A stretch of 64,000 nucleotides of DNA, from positions 84,924 to 148,923 of the forward strand of contig CAJKAR010000006.1 of the NCBI GenBank assembly GCA_905197955.1, in the 5' to 3' direction. A program made the translations under genes and the position numbers. The notes beneath the pieces are model-generated. The model had not been told where the DNA came from. It made no database searches and saw nothing but the letters and a program-made list of their open reading frames with translations. Position 1 is the stretch's first letter. Every line of letters begins with the position of its first letter. Shown here in pieces: positions 25,325 through 33,667 of the stretch. The DNA is from an uncultured Lentisphaeria bacterium. GTDB lineage: Bacteria; Verrucomicrobiota; Lentisphaeria; Victivallales; UBA1829.

Positions 25325-26872
25325 TTATTTCCTCATCTGTCTGTCAAATGTAAGTTTATATTTTTTCAGGTTCTGATAGGCTTTGCTGTCCTGCTGCACC
25401 ATATCCATTCCCTTCTGGCATTCCGCGGAGGCGTTCGCCCACTGCTTCAATTTGTAATAGCGCTGGATATTGAATTCAATATCCTTCATTTTCCGGTTAT
25501 AGATCTCTTTTGCCTCGGCGCTGCGTTTTCTGGCGATATCCCACTCTCTCGGACGGGGGACGAACTGCTCGAAAAATTCCATGGCAAGATTGTAGCGGCT
25601 TATGGCTTCCCGGAGATTTTCCGGCTTTGCTTCATAATTGTTGAAGAGGTCTTCTGCTTTTCGGAAGGTCTCGAACGCATATTTGCGCATCTCCTCGACG
25701 TTCATGGCAACGGAAGAGATTCCGTTGCTGTCGGCGAACCGGTCGATCGCCCGTTCAATCGCCTCAAACGAACTCTGGGCGTAGGCGTTGCGCACCGTAA
25801 TGGAATTCTGTTTGTTGTCGATCAGAACTGTAAGTTTCCGGCGCTCATCGGTTTTATCTGTTGCCAGAGCGGCAAGGGGCTCCTGCTTCAGTTTCAGGAA
25901 TTCCGTCTCCCGGACGGAATCCTCCAGATCCTTCAGATATTTCTGATTGACATTTTCGAATTTCTTTTCAAATCTCCGTCCGAATTTCAGGTCATCGAGC
26001 ACGAACTTCGCGCTTCCGTTTTCCAGCGTGAATGCAAAACGGAACACATTGTCCGGCTCCACCTTCTGACGTTCATATTCAATCACGAATTCCGGCTTGG
26101 CCGTTCTGACGGCAGTCTTCGAGGAAGAGGACTCTTTTGACAGGAAATTGATCCGGACAAAAAAACAGATGACTATCACCGCCAGCGAAATCACCAGAAC
26201 AGGAAAGAAAAAGCGCAGATGCTTCGGCTTATTTTCCGCATCTCCGGAAGAGTTCCCCGACTCATGTTTCTGCGCGGACTCTTTTTTCCCGAAGATATTG
26301 CCTCCGGCGACTTTTGCAAAAACGGTTTTGGGATCCTTCGGCGGCTCCTGCTCACTCTTTTTCTCCGCAGAAGCTCTGGATCCTCCGGCAGCGACCACAA
26401 ACACGTTCGGAGCCGTTTTTTCCGGAGCTGTTTTTTCCGAAATTGTTTTTTCCGAAATTGTTTTTTCCGGAGTCTGCGTCCCGGAAGCCTGCACGGGGAC
26501 TTCCGACGGCGTAGTGGAAAAAGCTGCTGTTTGCGGTTCAGCAACGGAATTTTCATTTTCCTTTGCTTTTGCCCCTGCCTCAGGAGCAGCCTCCCCAAAC
26601 AGAAGAGTCTGATCTCCCAGCAGAATCTGATCCCCCGATTTCAGGGTTGTTTCACCGGTAATCTTCACGCCGTTGACTTTCGTGCCGTTCGTACTGCCGA
26701 GATCGGCAATCGACCATTTCACTCCATCAAATGAAATTTTAGCATGATAGCGGGAAACCCCGGCAACCAGAAGCTGGATGTCATTATCCGATTCGCGCCC
26801 GATGCAGACTCCGGGCGGCTGAAGGACAACGCTCTCGCCTTTTCGCGGACCGTTTGTAAAAGAAAGTTTCAT
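25325..26872 (-). CDS. FHA-domain single-pass membrane protein
   Basis: Residues 1-93 form an intact FHA domain: IGRESDND with Arg26, VSRYH with Ser40, and STNGT, the residues that read phosphothreonine. A linker of about 125 residues follows, rich in Pro, Glu, Lys and Thr and including a short tandem repeat (SEKTI/APEKT). One membrane helix at about 222-240 and a periplasmic part of about 270 residues, largely helical, complete the protein. The topology would carry a cytoplasmic phosphorylation signal to the envelope. It overlaps the DUF192 gene by four bases. Confidence 0.85.
   Translation of the reverse strand: MKLSFTNGPRKGESVVLQPPGVCIGRESDNDIQLLVAGVSRYHAKISFDGVKWSIADLGSTNGTKVNGVKITGETTLKSGDQILLGDQTLLFGEAAPEAGAKAKENENSVAEPQTAAFSTTPSEVPVQASGTQTPEKTISEKTISEKTAPEKTAPNVFVVAAGGSRASAEKKSEQEPPKDPKTVFAKVAGGNIFGKKESAQKHESGNSSGDAENKPKHLRFFFPVLVISLAVIVICFFVRINFLSKESSSSKTAVRTAKPEFVIEYERQKVEPDNVFRFAFTLENGSAKFVLDDLKFGRRFEKKFENVNQKYLKDLEDSVRETEFLKLKQEPLAALATDKTDERRKLTVLIDNKQNSITVRNAYAQSSFEAIERAIDRFADSNGISSVAMNVEEMRKYAFETFRKAEDLFNNYEAKPENLREAISRYNLAMEFFEQFVPRPREWDIARKRSAEAKEIYNRKMKDIEFNIQRYYKLKQWANASAECQKGMDMVQQDSKAYQNLKKYKLTFDRQMRK
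26415..26474 (-). repeat. Four tandem 15-bp units in the FHA protein linker
   Basis: Four units with GTTTTTTCCG at the start of each 15-base period encode a five-residue repeat (EKT plus two variable residues). The units are near-identical and in frame, so unit number could change by slippage without breaking the protein. Confidence 0.8.
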
Positions 26873-27300
26873 GGTTTTGTATCTCCATATATGCTTGCGG
26901 CGGCTTCAGGTTTGGCAGTAATGACTTTTCTGAAACCGACATTGATCTCATCCACACATTCCGCATCCAGATCGATGTAATCTCCCGGCGCGGTTTTCGT
27001 TCTGGCAATCGTTCCAGGCGGCAGTTCGATCACGGTCAGACCGCCTCGGCACCCGCACCATGGGATCCATGGAGCAAGCGATTCCACCGTCTTCAAAATT
27101 CTGTTCTCCCTGCCGATGAACAGGACATCGATTCTCTGCGACATGAAAAACGTATGGATCGCACTGCAACGTTCAAAGATCAGCGCATCGAACACTGAAA
27201 ATTTCCGTCCGATCATCCCGCGCGTCCGCGACCAGAGCGAACATGCCCGCAGAGGCGATGCGGCAATTACCGTTTTTCTGGAAATATTGTTGATCGTCAT
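26869..27300 (-). CDS. DUF192 protein
   Basis: The 143-residue protein matches DUF192 by WSRTRGMIGRKFSVFDALIF, IHTFFMSQRIDVLFIGRENRI and PWCGCRGG with a following ELPPGTI. The family is small, compact and without a proven activity. In this window it lies inside a Tad operon between tadC and the FHA protein, overlapping the latter by four bases. It lacks a signal peptide, so it is likely cytoplasmic here. Confidence 0.82.
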   Translation of the reverse strand: MTINNISRKTVIAASPLRACSLWSRTRGMIGRKFSVFDALIFERCSAIHTFFMSQRIDVLFIGRENRILKTVESLAPWIPWCGCRGGLTVIELPPGTIARTKTAPGDYIDLDAECVDEINVGFRKVITAKPEAAASIYGDTKP

Positions 27301-27309
27301 CGTTCCGGA

Positions 27310-28194
27310 CTACCCCATCATTTTCATTGCCTGGAGGATAATCGGCCCCATCAGCAACAGGAACACCGAGGGGAAAATAAAGACAACCACCGGAATCAGA
27401 ATTTTCACCGGCGCCTCATTTGCCAGTTTTTCCGCCATGGAAAAACGTTTGGAACGGAGCTGATCGCTCTGAATCCGGAGAAGCTGACCGATGCTGATTC
27501 CAAGCTCATCCGCCTGAACAATCGAGTTCACAACCGAGGTCAGTTCCGACTGCTGAACACGATTTGCCATCTCCTTCAATGCAGTCTGCCGTTTTTTTCC
27601 AAGCTGAATTTCCTGAAGCGCCCGCGTCATCTCCTCTCCCAGCGGATCAATTTTCCGACAGGCGAGAATATCACGCAGGGCAGAGAGAAAATCTTTTCCC
27701 GCCTCCACCGAAAGTGTCAGCAGATCCAGAAGATTCGGCAGCGCACGCAGAATCAGATACTGACGTCTGGCCACCACTTTCTTCAGCCATGCCATCGGAT
27801 AAATATACAGCAGAGCCAGCAGAACAAGTCCGTAAATCACTTTTCCCGAGAATCCCAGCAGAGCCGCAAACAGGAAACCCAGCACCAGCAGACAGATTCG
27901 CGCGGCAATGAACTGTTCCGTGGAGATGGTCTGATCGTAACCGGCCATCTGAAGCAGATTGGAGACATTTTTCTTCATGACATCAAACCCCTCATGATCC
28001 AGCAGCGGAACAATGTTCGGCGTCAGCGGCAGAAAGAGCTTGATCAGGAGCGGAAGTTTTTTCCGGAAATCCTCATGTCGCTCCGTGGAACTGTCGATCT
28101 CGATGGAGCGAAGCGCATTGAAAATCAGAAAGACGACACATCCGCAGCAGATCCCGGCGGAAAGTGCGGCAAAAAATGTAATGATTTCATTCAT
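27310..28194 (-). CDS. tadC: Tad/Flp pilus inner-membrane protein TadC
   Basis: A type II secretion F-domain protein of 294 residues. Hydrophobic segments lie near residues 5-28, about 105-140, and the C-terminal 265-290. The central helical domain has LRALPNLLDLLTLSVEAGKDFLSAL and an Ala-rich ADELGISIGQLLRIQ, typical of TadB/TadC. With TadB it forms the platform that the TadA ATPase turns or pushes. Confidence 0.88.
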   Translation of the reverse strand: MNEIITFFAALSAGICCGCVVFLIFNALRSIEIDSSTERHEDFRKKLPLLIKLFLPLTPNIVPLLDHEGFDVMKKNVSNLLQMAGYDQTISTEQFIAARICLLVLGFLFAALLGFSGKVIYGLVLLALLYIYPMAWLKKVVARRQYLILRALPNLLDLLTLSVEAGKDFLSALRDILACRKIDPLGEEMTRALQEIQLGKKRQTALKEMANRVQQSELTSVVNSIVQADELGISIGQLLRIQSDQLRSKRFSMAEKLANEAPVKILIPVVVFIFPSVFLLLMGPIILQAMKMMG

Positions 28195-28206
28195 GCGGCA
28201 TTCTCC

Positions 28207-29112
28207 TTATACATCAATCGTTGTAATTTTGCGGATGATCAGAAATCCCGTCACGACCAGTCCGATGACGACGACCATGATAACCAGTCCAAGCGGCGAA
28301 TTGAAAAACGCATCGACCATATCCGGCGAAATCTTTGCCATAGCCGCCAGCAGCAGAAACGGCATCGCCCCGATGATGTAGGCCTGAAGACGTCCCTGCG
28401 CGGTCAGAGCATTGAGTTTGTTCGTAATGCGGACCCGTTCCCGGATCACGCCGGCAAGCCGCTCCAGCACGCCGGTGAGTTCACCGCCCGTCTGACGCGC
28501 CGTGATTACGGCGATTACAACCAGTTCAAAATCTTTGGAACCGACCCGCATCGCCATTTTTTCAAACGCCTCGTCGAAATTGACTCCAAGACGGAGTTCC
28601 TGGGTCAGAACCGAAAATTCAAAGGAGATCGGTCTTCTGTTCTCGTTTGCCACCACATCCAGCGCCTGCGAAAGACTGAATCCGGCTTTCAGGGAACCGC
28701 TGATCGAAAGCAGAGCATCCTCCAGCTGTTCGTTGAATTTGTTCAGGCGCTGTTTCTTCAGATGCCGCAGCCAGAGCCGCGGAATAAAGAAAAAAAACAC
28801 CGCCGCAAGAGAGCCGACAAATACAATTTTCGACCACGACGGATCCGACGACGATATGCAGAGAACCGCAATCCCCAGAAACGCTCCCAATCCGGCAAGC
28901 GCCAGACTCAGGTCGAAAATCTTTCCGGGCGGCATTTGCAGAAGCACATCGTCATATTCGATCGCGGTCTCCTGAATGTAGCGTGATTTGTAACGTTTCG
29001 ACGCATCCGATACAAAATCAATGATAACGAACGTGGCAAACGTCACCGCCAATCCAGAAGAAAGACATGCCAGAAGTGTAAAATTGGTAAACAGAGCCAG
29101 AATATCCATCAC
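28207..29112 (-). CDS. tadB: Tad/Flp pilus inner-membrane protein TadB
   Basis: The 301-residue protein has the same F-domain as TadC (LEDALLSISGSLKAGFSLSQAL; TARQTGGELTGVLERLAGVIRER), which it precedes by 12 bases. Membrane segments lie at the N-terminus, around residue 85-115, and at the C-terminus. It overlaps the FHA-TadA gene by four bases, a conserved arrangement of Tad operons. Confidence 0.88.
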   Translation of the reverse strand: MMDILALFTNFTLLACLSSGLAVTFATFVIIDFVSDASKRYKSRYIQETAIEYDDVLLQMPPGKIFDLSLALAGLGAFLGIAVLCISSSDPSWSKIVFVGSLAAVFFFFIPRLWLRHLKKQRLNKFNEQLEDALLSISGSLKAGFSLSQALDVVANENRRPISFEFSVLTQELRLGVNFDEAFEKMAMRVGSKDFELVVIAVITARQTGGELTGVLERLAGVIRERVRITNKLNALTAQGRLQAYIIGAMPFLLLAAMAKISPDMVDAFFNSPLGLVIMVVVIGLVVTGFLIIRKITTIDV

Positions 29113-30971
29113 AAATCTCCCGCATTTTTCACGATCCGCCCCTCGGAGAAAATATTCAAATCCAGGGGCAGCTTTGCCCGGCGGATGTCTTCCATGAACG
29201 AGGGCAGATTTCCAGTCGGAACGTGACGGCCGAGCATTTTCCCGTCAGCCCCCCATCCATCCTGATGATACACAAAGATATCCTGCATGGTAATCATATC
29301 CCCCTCCATCCGCGTGATTTCACTGATGCAGGTCACTTTGCGGGAGCCGTCCTTTTCCCGGTTGATCTGCACAATGATCGAAATGGCCGATGCGATCTGC
29401 TCCCGGATTGCCCGCAGGGGAAGATCAAATCCGGCCATCAGCACCAGAGTTTCCAGACGGGAAAGCGCATCGCGCGGTGTATTCGCATGGATCGTAGTCA
29501 GCGATCCGTCATGACCGGTGTTCATAGCCTGAAGCATATCCAGGGCTTCTCCGCCGCGGCACTCTCCGATCACAATCCGGTCGGGACGCATACGCAGCGA
29601 GTTGCGGACCAGATCGCGGATGCTGACCTCTCCCTTCCCTTCGATATTCGGCGGCCGGGACTCCAGACGGACCACATGATCCTGCCGCAGCTGAAGTTCC
29701 GCCGCGTCTTCTATCGTGATAATCCGTTCCGTGTTCGGCAGGAAGGAACTGAGAATATTCAGCAGAGTCGTCTTTCCGGATCCCGTTCCGCCGGAAATGA
29801 TGATGTTCTTGCGCATCTTTACACAGACATCCAGAAAATGCGCCATCGGATAGGAGATCGAACCGAAGTCCACCAGATTGGATATCTGCAAAGGGGTCTT
29901 GGAGAACTTACGGATCGTAATCGAGGGGCCGACCAGAGAGAGCGGCGGAATAATCGCATTCACACGGGAACCGTCCTTCAGACGGGCATCGACCATCGGG
30001 GAGCTCTCATCAATGCGCCTGCCGAGAGGGGAAACGATTCGTTCAATCGCGGCGACCACCTGCTGATTATCGGCGAATGCCATATCGGTCTTATGGAGCA
30101 CACCTTTTGTTTCCACATAGACGCTGTCCGGACCGTTGACCATGATTTCGGTGATTTCAGGCATGGCGATCAGATCCTCCAGCGGTCCCAGCCCGATGGC
30201 CTCATGAACAAGTTCCCGCTCAATTTTCTCCTGCGTCACACCGTTCGGCAGGGGAATGGAGAGTTCAGACATGATTTCATGAATGGTCTCTTTTGCCTTG
30301 TTTTCCAGGACATCCTGTGCCGTGCCGGACATCAGCATCCGCTTGACATTCAGACGTTTCAAAAGTTCCACATGAGCCTGCCGCTTGATCTCCTGCACGA
30401 GCTCTCTTGCCTCCGGCGGAATTCCGGAAACGCGCAGGATCGGGATCTCGGCGGAAGCCGCATCGGAAAACTCCTGCTTTCCGGCCGGCTCCTTCGGTTT
30501 GATCGGAGCAGAGACTTTCAAAGGCGCACCTTCCGGAGAAACGGCGGCAGCGGAAGTAACTGCACGCGCAGGCGCTCCGGAAGCCGGGAGGGAATCCGAA
30601 ACCGCAGTAGAAGTCTCTTTATGAAAGACATTTTTAAGGAATCCCAATCCGGAGGACGACTTTTCCTCCGCAGGTTTCTGTTCCTCCGAGCCGAGCGTAA
30701 AGATCTCCGCGGAACCGATTCGAATGGTCGCTCCCGGCGGAACGAGCACTTTCTCGTTCCGGAACTCCTCTCCGTTGACGATGATGCCGCCACCGAGATC
30801 AAGCACTTTCAAATCATCGGAAACGATCAGCTGACAATGGCGCAGCGCCACCCCCGGCGCAGAAAGATGAATATGACATGCAGGACTGGCACCCACACGA
30901 TAGACGCCTCCTGAAACCAGACGCATTTTCATTTCATCCCTGCCGGGGATTCTGATCAGAATATCGTACAT
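29109..30971 (-). CDS. tadA: Tad secretion ATPase TadA/CpaF with N-terminal FHA-like domain
   Basis: The C-terminal 450 residues are a CpaF/TadA-type hexameric ATPase that powers pilus or fibre assembly: MVNGPDSVYVE, Walker A GGTGSGKTT (about 390-398), the Asp box TIEDAAELQL, GECRGGEAL and a His box TIHANTPRDAL. Residues 1-93 resemble an FHA domain, but the phosphothreonine site is broken: GR is GA (Ala28), the Ser is Ala42, and STNG is lost. A low-complexity linker of 70 residues joins them. At 620 residues it is longer than plain CpaF. FHA-CpaF fusions are known in some phyla. Confidence 0.9.
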   Translation of the reverse strand: MYDILIRIPGRDEMKMRLVSGGVYRVGASPACHIHLSAPGVALRHCQLIVSDDLKVLDLGGGIIVNGEEFRNEKVLVPPGATIRIGSAEIFTLGSEEQKPAEEKSSSGLGFLKNVFHKETSTAVSDSLPASGAPARAVTSAAAVSPEGAPLKVSAPIKPKEPAGKQEFSDAASAEIPILRVSGIPPEARELVQEIKRQAHVELLKRLNVKRMLMSGTAQDVLENKAKETIHEIMSELSIPLPNGVTQEKIERELVHEAIGLGPLEDLIAMPEITEIMVNGPDSVYVETKGVLHKTDMAFADNQQVVAAIERIVSPLGRRIDESSPMVDARLKDGSRVNAIIPPLSLVGPSITIRKFSKTPLQISNLVDFGSISYPMAHFLDVCVKMRKNIIISGGTGSGKTTLLNILSSFLPNTERIITIEDAAELQLRQDHVVRLESRPPNIEGKGEVSIRDLVRNSLRMRPDRIVIGECRGGEALDMLQAMNTGHDGSLTTIHANTPRDALSRLETLVLMAGFDLPLRAIREQIASAISIIVQINREKDGSRKVTCISEITRMEGDMITMQDIFVYHQDGWGADGKMLGRHVPTGNLPSFMEDIRRAKLPLDLNIFSEGRIVKNAGDL

Positions 30972-30974
30972 GGG

Positions 30975-31772
30975 TCAGTACCTCGAACGGGAAGCGGAGT
31001 TCTCTCTTTCCTTCATGTATTTGGAGACATTCTCCTGAAGATATTTCCAGTTGACGCTCTGGAGATCGCGTGCAACCGCGGCATCCTCATAATTGCGGAG
31101 ACTCATCTGAATGCGTCCCTTCTGGGTTGCGAAAATGATCATTTCCACCTCTTTCGGAGAAAGTTCCAGCGTGACGGTTCCATAACTCCGCGCCCCCTGC
31201 CCGCGTCCGCTCTGGAGCCCGTAATCGGTACCGGTGGCGATCACGCGGACCCTCTGAAGAATTGTCAGAGTAATCGTATCCATAGATGCATCTCCGCGCA
31301 TGTCGGGGAACTTGAATGTACCGATCAAATCAACATAGTTGTTCGGCTGGACAAGTCCGGAAACAGATGCGGTCTGATCCACGGCAATCGATACGGCACG
31401 ATACCCCGGCTGAATCAGACGTGTCACGCCATCCCGTCCCACGGAAACAGAATTCTGAAGATCGTTCCACTGGAGAATCTTCCCTTTTTCGATCGGCAGC
31501 TGCGCTCTGCGGTTGATGATCATATTTTTGGAGGAATAGGGAATATCGCGGCTGGCGGAAATCTGGGATGCGTACATTTTGATTTTCTTTCCCTGAATCG
31601 CGTCTTCGGTAATCGGTTCATTTTCCGCGATATCCTTGGTTACGACAAGTACAGCAACTTCTGTTGTTGCAGCCTGAATCTTCCGTTTTTCCTGATTGAT
31701 CTGCTGAAACGTGAGCATGAATGCCATCACGCCGAAAAAGACCGCGGCCAAAAGTAAAAGTTTCTGTTTCAT
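30975..31772 (-). CDS. cpaB: Flp pilus assembly protein CpaB/RcpC
   Basis: CpaB/RcpC is a periplasmic, membrane-anchored protein that helps the secretin. An N-terminal membrane helix (KLLLLAAVFFGVMAFML) is followed by a SAF-like domain (VAVLVVTKDIAENEPITEDAI) and the RcpC region (PGYRAVSIAVDQTASVSGLVQPNNYVDLIG). The start is set by AAGGA six bases before the ATG; the frame opens 17 codons earlier. The gene is first in the operon behind its own promoter. The secretin RcpA/CpaC that normally follows is missing here. Confidence 0.87.
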   Translation of the reverse strand: MKQKLLLLAAVFFGVMAFMLTFQQINQEKRKIQAATTEVAVLVVTKDIAENEPITEDAIQGKKIKMYASQISASRDIPYSSKNMIINRRAQLPIEKGKILQWNDLQNSVSVGRDGVTRLIQPGYRAVSIAVDQTASVSGLVQPNNYVDLIGTFKFPDMRGDASMDTITLTILQRVRVIATGTDYGLQSGRGQGARSYGTVTLELSPKEVEMIIFATQKGRIQMSLRNYEDAAVARDLQSVNWKYLQENVSKYMKERENSASRSRY

Positions 31773-31814
31773 CTGAAATCCTTCTCTGTCATTGGTTCCT
31801 GCAACTCCGGAGGG

Positions 31815-31843
31815 AATATACACTGCTGATTTTCAAATGTCTA
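31815..31843 (-). promoter_or_regulatory. Promoter of the Tad/FHA operon
   Basis: TAGACA and TATATT are 17 bases apart on the minus strand, with the -10 about 43 bases before the cpaB ATG. It is the only good promoter between the upstream terminator and cpaB, so it probably drives all 11 genes. Confidence 0.55.
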
Positions 31844-31895
31844 TCCGGCACGCAAAGAAAATATTGTTTTTTTCGCCCGGAGTTTTCGGGGAAAC

Positions 31896-31923
31896 AAAAA
31901 AGCCGGCAGATCGCCGGCTTTTT
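31896..31923. terminator. Bidirectional intrinsic terminator
   Basis: AGCCGGC and GCCGGCT form a 7-bp stem with an AGATC loop, flanked by five A and five T. It ends the leftward gene at 31947 before the Tad promoter. Confidence 0.82.
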
Positions 31924-31946
31924 CTTCCATCGAACACGGGGAACTA

Positions 31947-32471
31947 TCAATCTCCACCGCCAAGGGAGAGATTCGTTTTTCCGCCGCCAAGACTGGTGGA
32001 AGGAGCTTTAGTCGGTTTTTTGAAACGGGGATCGCCAGGCTTCGCCACGCTATTGGTGTTTCCGGAGAATTTAACACCGGTCATCTCCCGGATCTCCTGA
32101 TCGGCGAGAGAATTGATGTACTTGTCATAATCCTGTTTATAGAACTGAGCTCTGCCCTCAAGACTCATGACTTCGCGTTTCTGAAGGAATTTGAATGCGC
32201 CGTCCTGAATCCAGACACCCTTTTCGTTGATGCTGGCGACTTTCCCTCTGACGACAGCCTTGGAGAGAAGAGTAAAAGCAACATTCTGTCCCGGTTTCAC
32301 CTGACGGAAGGGGTGTTCCTTCTTCAAGCGATTGATGATCTGTCCGCGATTCGGCTTCGGAGGAGCTTTCTTCTGAGGTGCCGGCGCCGGTTTTTTCTCT
32401 TCTGCGAAGAGCGGCGCACCGACAAACATCGCAGCAGAAAGAAGCGCGGTAATCAGTAACAGTTTTTTCAT
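31947..32471 (-). CDS. Secreted protein of unknown function, 174 aa
   Basis: The signal peptide ends FVGAPLFA. A Lys/Pro/Ala-rich segment, a compact middle that could be a small beta-barrel (VAFTLLSKAVVRGKVASINEKGVWIQDG), a helical stretch and a Gly-rich tail (LGGGKTNLSLGGGD) follow. The ribosome binding site AGGAGGT is strong and it has its own promoter and terminator, suggesting high expression. It is not part of the Tad transcript. No family is recognised. Confidence 0.72.
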   Translation of the reverse strand: MKKLLLITALLSAAMFVGAPLFAEEKKPAPAPQKKAPPKPNRGQIINRLKKEHPFRQVKPGQNVAFTLLSKAVVRGKVASINEKGVWIQDGAFKFLQKREVMSLEGRAQFYKQDYDKYINSLADQEIREMTGVKFSGNTNSVAKPGDPRFKKPTKAPSTSLGGGKTNLSLGGGD

Positions 32472-32572
32472 TTTTCTACCTCCTGTTTATCATCGTTCCA
32501 CTTGACAGTATCCATTTTCCAACGAATCATTTTCTCCGGCCCCCTGCCCTCTCTATTCACACCGGACCAAAT

Positions 32573-32600
32573 ACAATATTCCAAAAACAGGAAAAGTCAA
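32573..32600 (-). promoter_or_regulatory. Promoter of the 174-aa secreted protein gene
   Basis: TTGACT and TATTGT are 16 bases apart on the minus strand, about 100 bases before the ATG, leaving a long 5' leader. Confidence 0.45.
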
Positions 32601-32901
32601 ATACCTTCCATCTGATTTTTGTTTTCACTTCCTCCGACGGACTCCTTATAAGTTTTCTCCGTCAGAAGCCTGCAAAGGAAAACAATTAAAAATCACAACG
32701 CAGCATGAATCAGCCGAAATCAGGGAAAAATGCTTCGACACAAAAAAACAGAGAAAGAGAAATCTGGAAGGCTGTTTTTGTAAAAAATCAAAAAATTCCA
32801 TCTCATATCTTTCTAAACCTTCCTCAAAACAAATATTTTTCCACACATAGATTCACAATATCATAAAAACAAAAAAGAGGAGGGTTTTATTTCTTATGCG
32901 T
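32601..32901. other. AT-rich intergenic stretch, nothing recognised
   Basis: This part of a 535-base gap is very AT-rich and lies between divergent promoters. A 66-codon frame on the minus strand (32646-32846) has no ribosome binding site and an implausible composition. I see no repeat, RNA gene or credible coding region. Confidence 0.6.
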
Positions 32902-32931
32902 TTGATAAAACAAAATTTCATTCTATATTAT
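32902..32931 (+). promoter_or_regulatory. Promoter of the 190-aa lipoprotein gene
   Basis: TTGATA is followed after 16 bases by TATATT, or after 18 by TATTAT, about 78 bases before the ATG. The region is strongly AT-rich. Confidence 0.6.
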
Positions 32932-33006
32932 ATTCAGGAGAGATTATGCTCCGGTGCTATCTTCTTTCAAGAAAGAAAACAAAAAAATAAATAAGGAACG
33001 CATTCA

Positions 33007-33579
33007 ATGAAGAAAATTTTTGCAGCTTTGGCGGCTCTCACGACCGCGCTGGTGTTTACCGCCTGCACAACGACAAACACCAGCGATGCCGGAAAGATGA
33101 ATCTTTATCCGGATCTGTATAAACCGTCCTACGCTTATCGGCCCATCTATGAGGTCAATGCACAGACCAAGGTTTCCGGAGAAGCCAAGATTCATGTTCT
33201 CTTTGGAATCTTCACATGGGGTGTTGACAAGTTTGCGGACAACGCAAGTGTTTTTGCGGAAGATGGAACCTTCTCCTGGCTTGCCAATGTTTTCCCGTCT
33301 GCCAAGAACCTTTCCGGGAAAGCCGCATTCTATGATGCATGCGTGAAAGCAAAATGCGATGCCCTTCTGGCGGCCCGCTATGAAATCGTCACGGAAGATT
33401 ACTGGGTCTATCAGTTCGTTCACACGAAGGTTGCCGGTTATCCTGCGGTCATGAAGGGACTCGACAAAGTGAAAGTTCTTTCCTTCTACATCGACAGAAC
33501 TGGAACCCCGGTCATCCTGAAAGATAACGATGTCTATGAAAACATCGCTCCTTCTTCCGGAGTATCCAGCTGGTTCTAA
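33007..33579 (+). CDS. Lipoprotein of unknown function, 190 aa
   Basis: A lipobox LVFTAC puts the lipidated Cys at residue 20, followed by a Thr-rich spacer. The mature part contains VSGEAKIHVLFGIFTWG and AAFYDACVKAKCDALLAARYEI, the latter with two Cys. It may resemble TRL-like lipoproteins (VsG.ak...iLg...wGd...A...A...gi..i), a family of unknown role; this is a reading by eye. It is single, with a promoter ahead and a terminator behind. Confidence 0.72.
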   Translation: MKKIFAALAALTTALVFTACTTTNTSDAGKMNLYPDLYKPSYAYRPIYEVNAQTKVSGEAKIHVLFGIFTWGVDKFADNASVFAEDGTFSWLANVFPSAKNLSGKAAFYDACVKAKCDALLAARYEIVTEDYWVYQFVHTKVAGYPAVMKGLDKVKVLSFYIDRTGTPVILKDNDVYENIAPSSGVSSWF

Positions 33580-33617
33580 GTCCCGGCCCCAAAAAATATC
33601 TTTTTAAGATAGCACAG

Positions 33618-33647
33618 GAAAGGAGGTGAAAAACCTCCTTTCTTTTT
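33618..33647 (+). terminator. Intrinsic terminator after the 190-aa lipoprotein
   Basis: GAAAGGAGGT and ACCTCCTTTC form a 10-bp stem with a GAAAA loop and are followed by five T. The stem contains a ribosome-binding-like AGGAGGTG, but the short frame it would serve overlaps the hairpin, so termination is the better reading. Confidence 0.75.
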
Positions 33648-33667
33648 CAGGAGAAAGCTCTGTTTTC

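Noticed and set aside
26415..26474. Short regular repeats resembling a CRISPR array
   Set aside because: The units are contiguous 15-mers without spacers and encode an in-frame protein repeat.
29223..30914. 563-codon frame on the plus strand
   Set aside because: It is antisense to FHA-tadA; His/Arg-rich shadow without a ribosome binding site.
32646..32846. 66-codon frame on the minus strand in the AT-rich gap
   Set aside because: There is no ribosome binding site, and the Phe/Cys-rich composition is not that of a real protein.
33618..33647. AGGAGGTG as a ribosome binding site or riboswitch-like element
   Set aside because: It is one arm of a perfect 10-bp stem followed by T, so it is read as the lipoprotein terminator.
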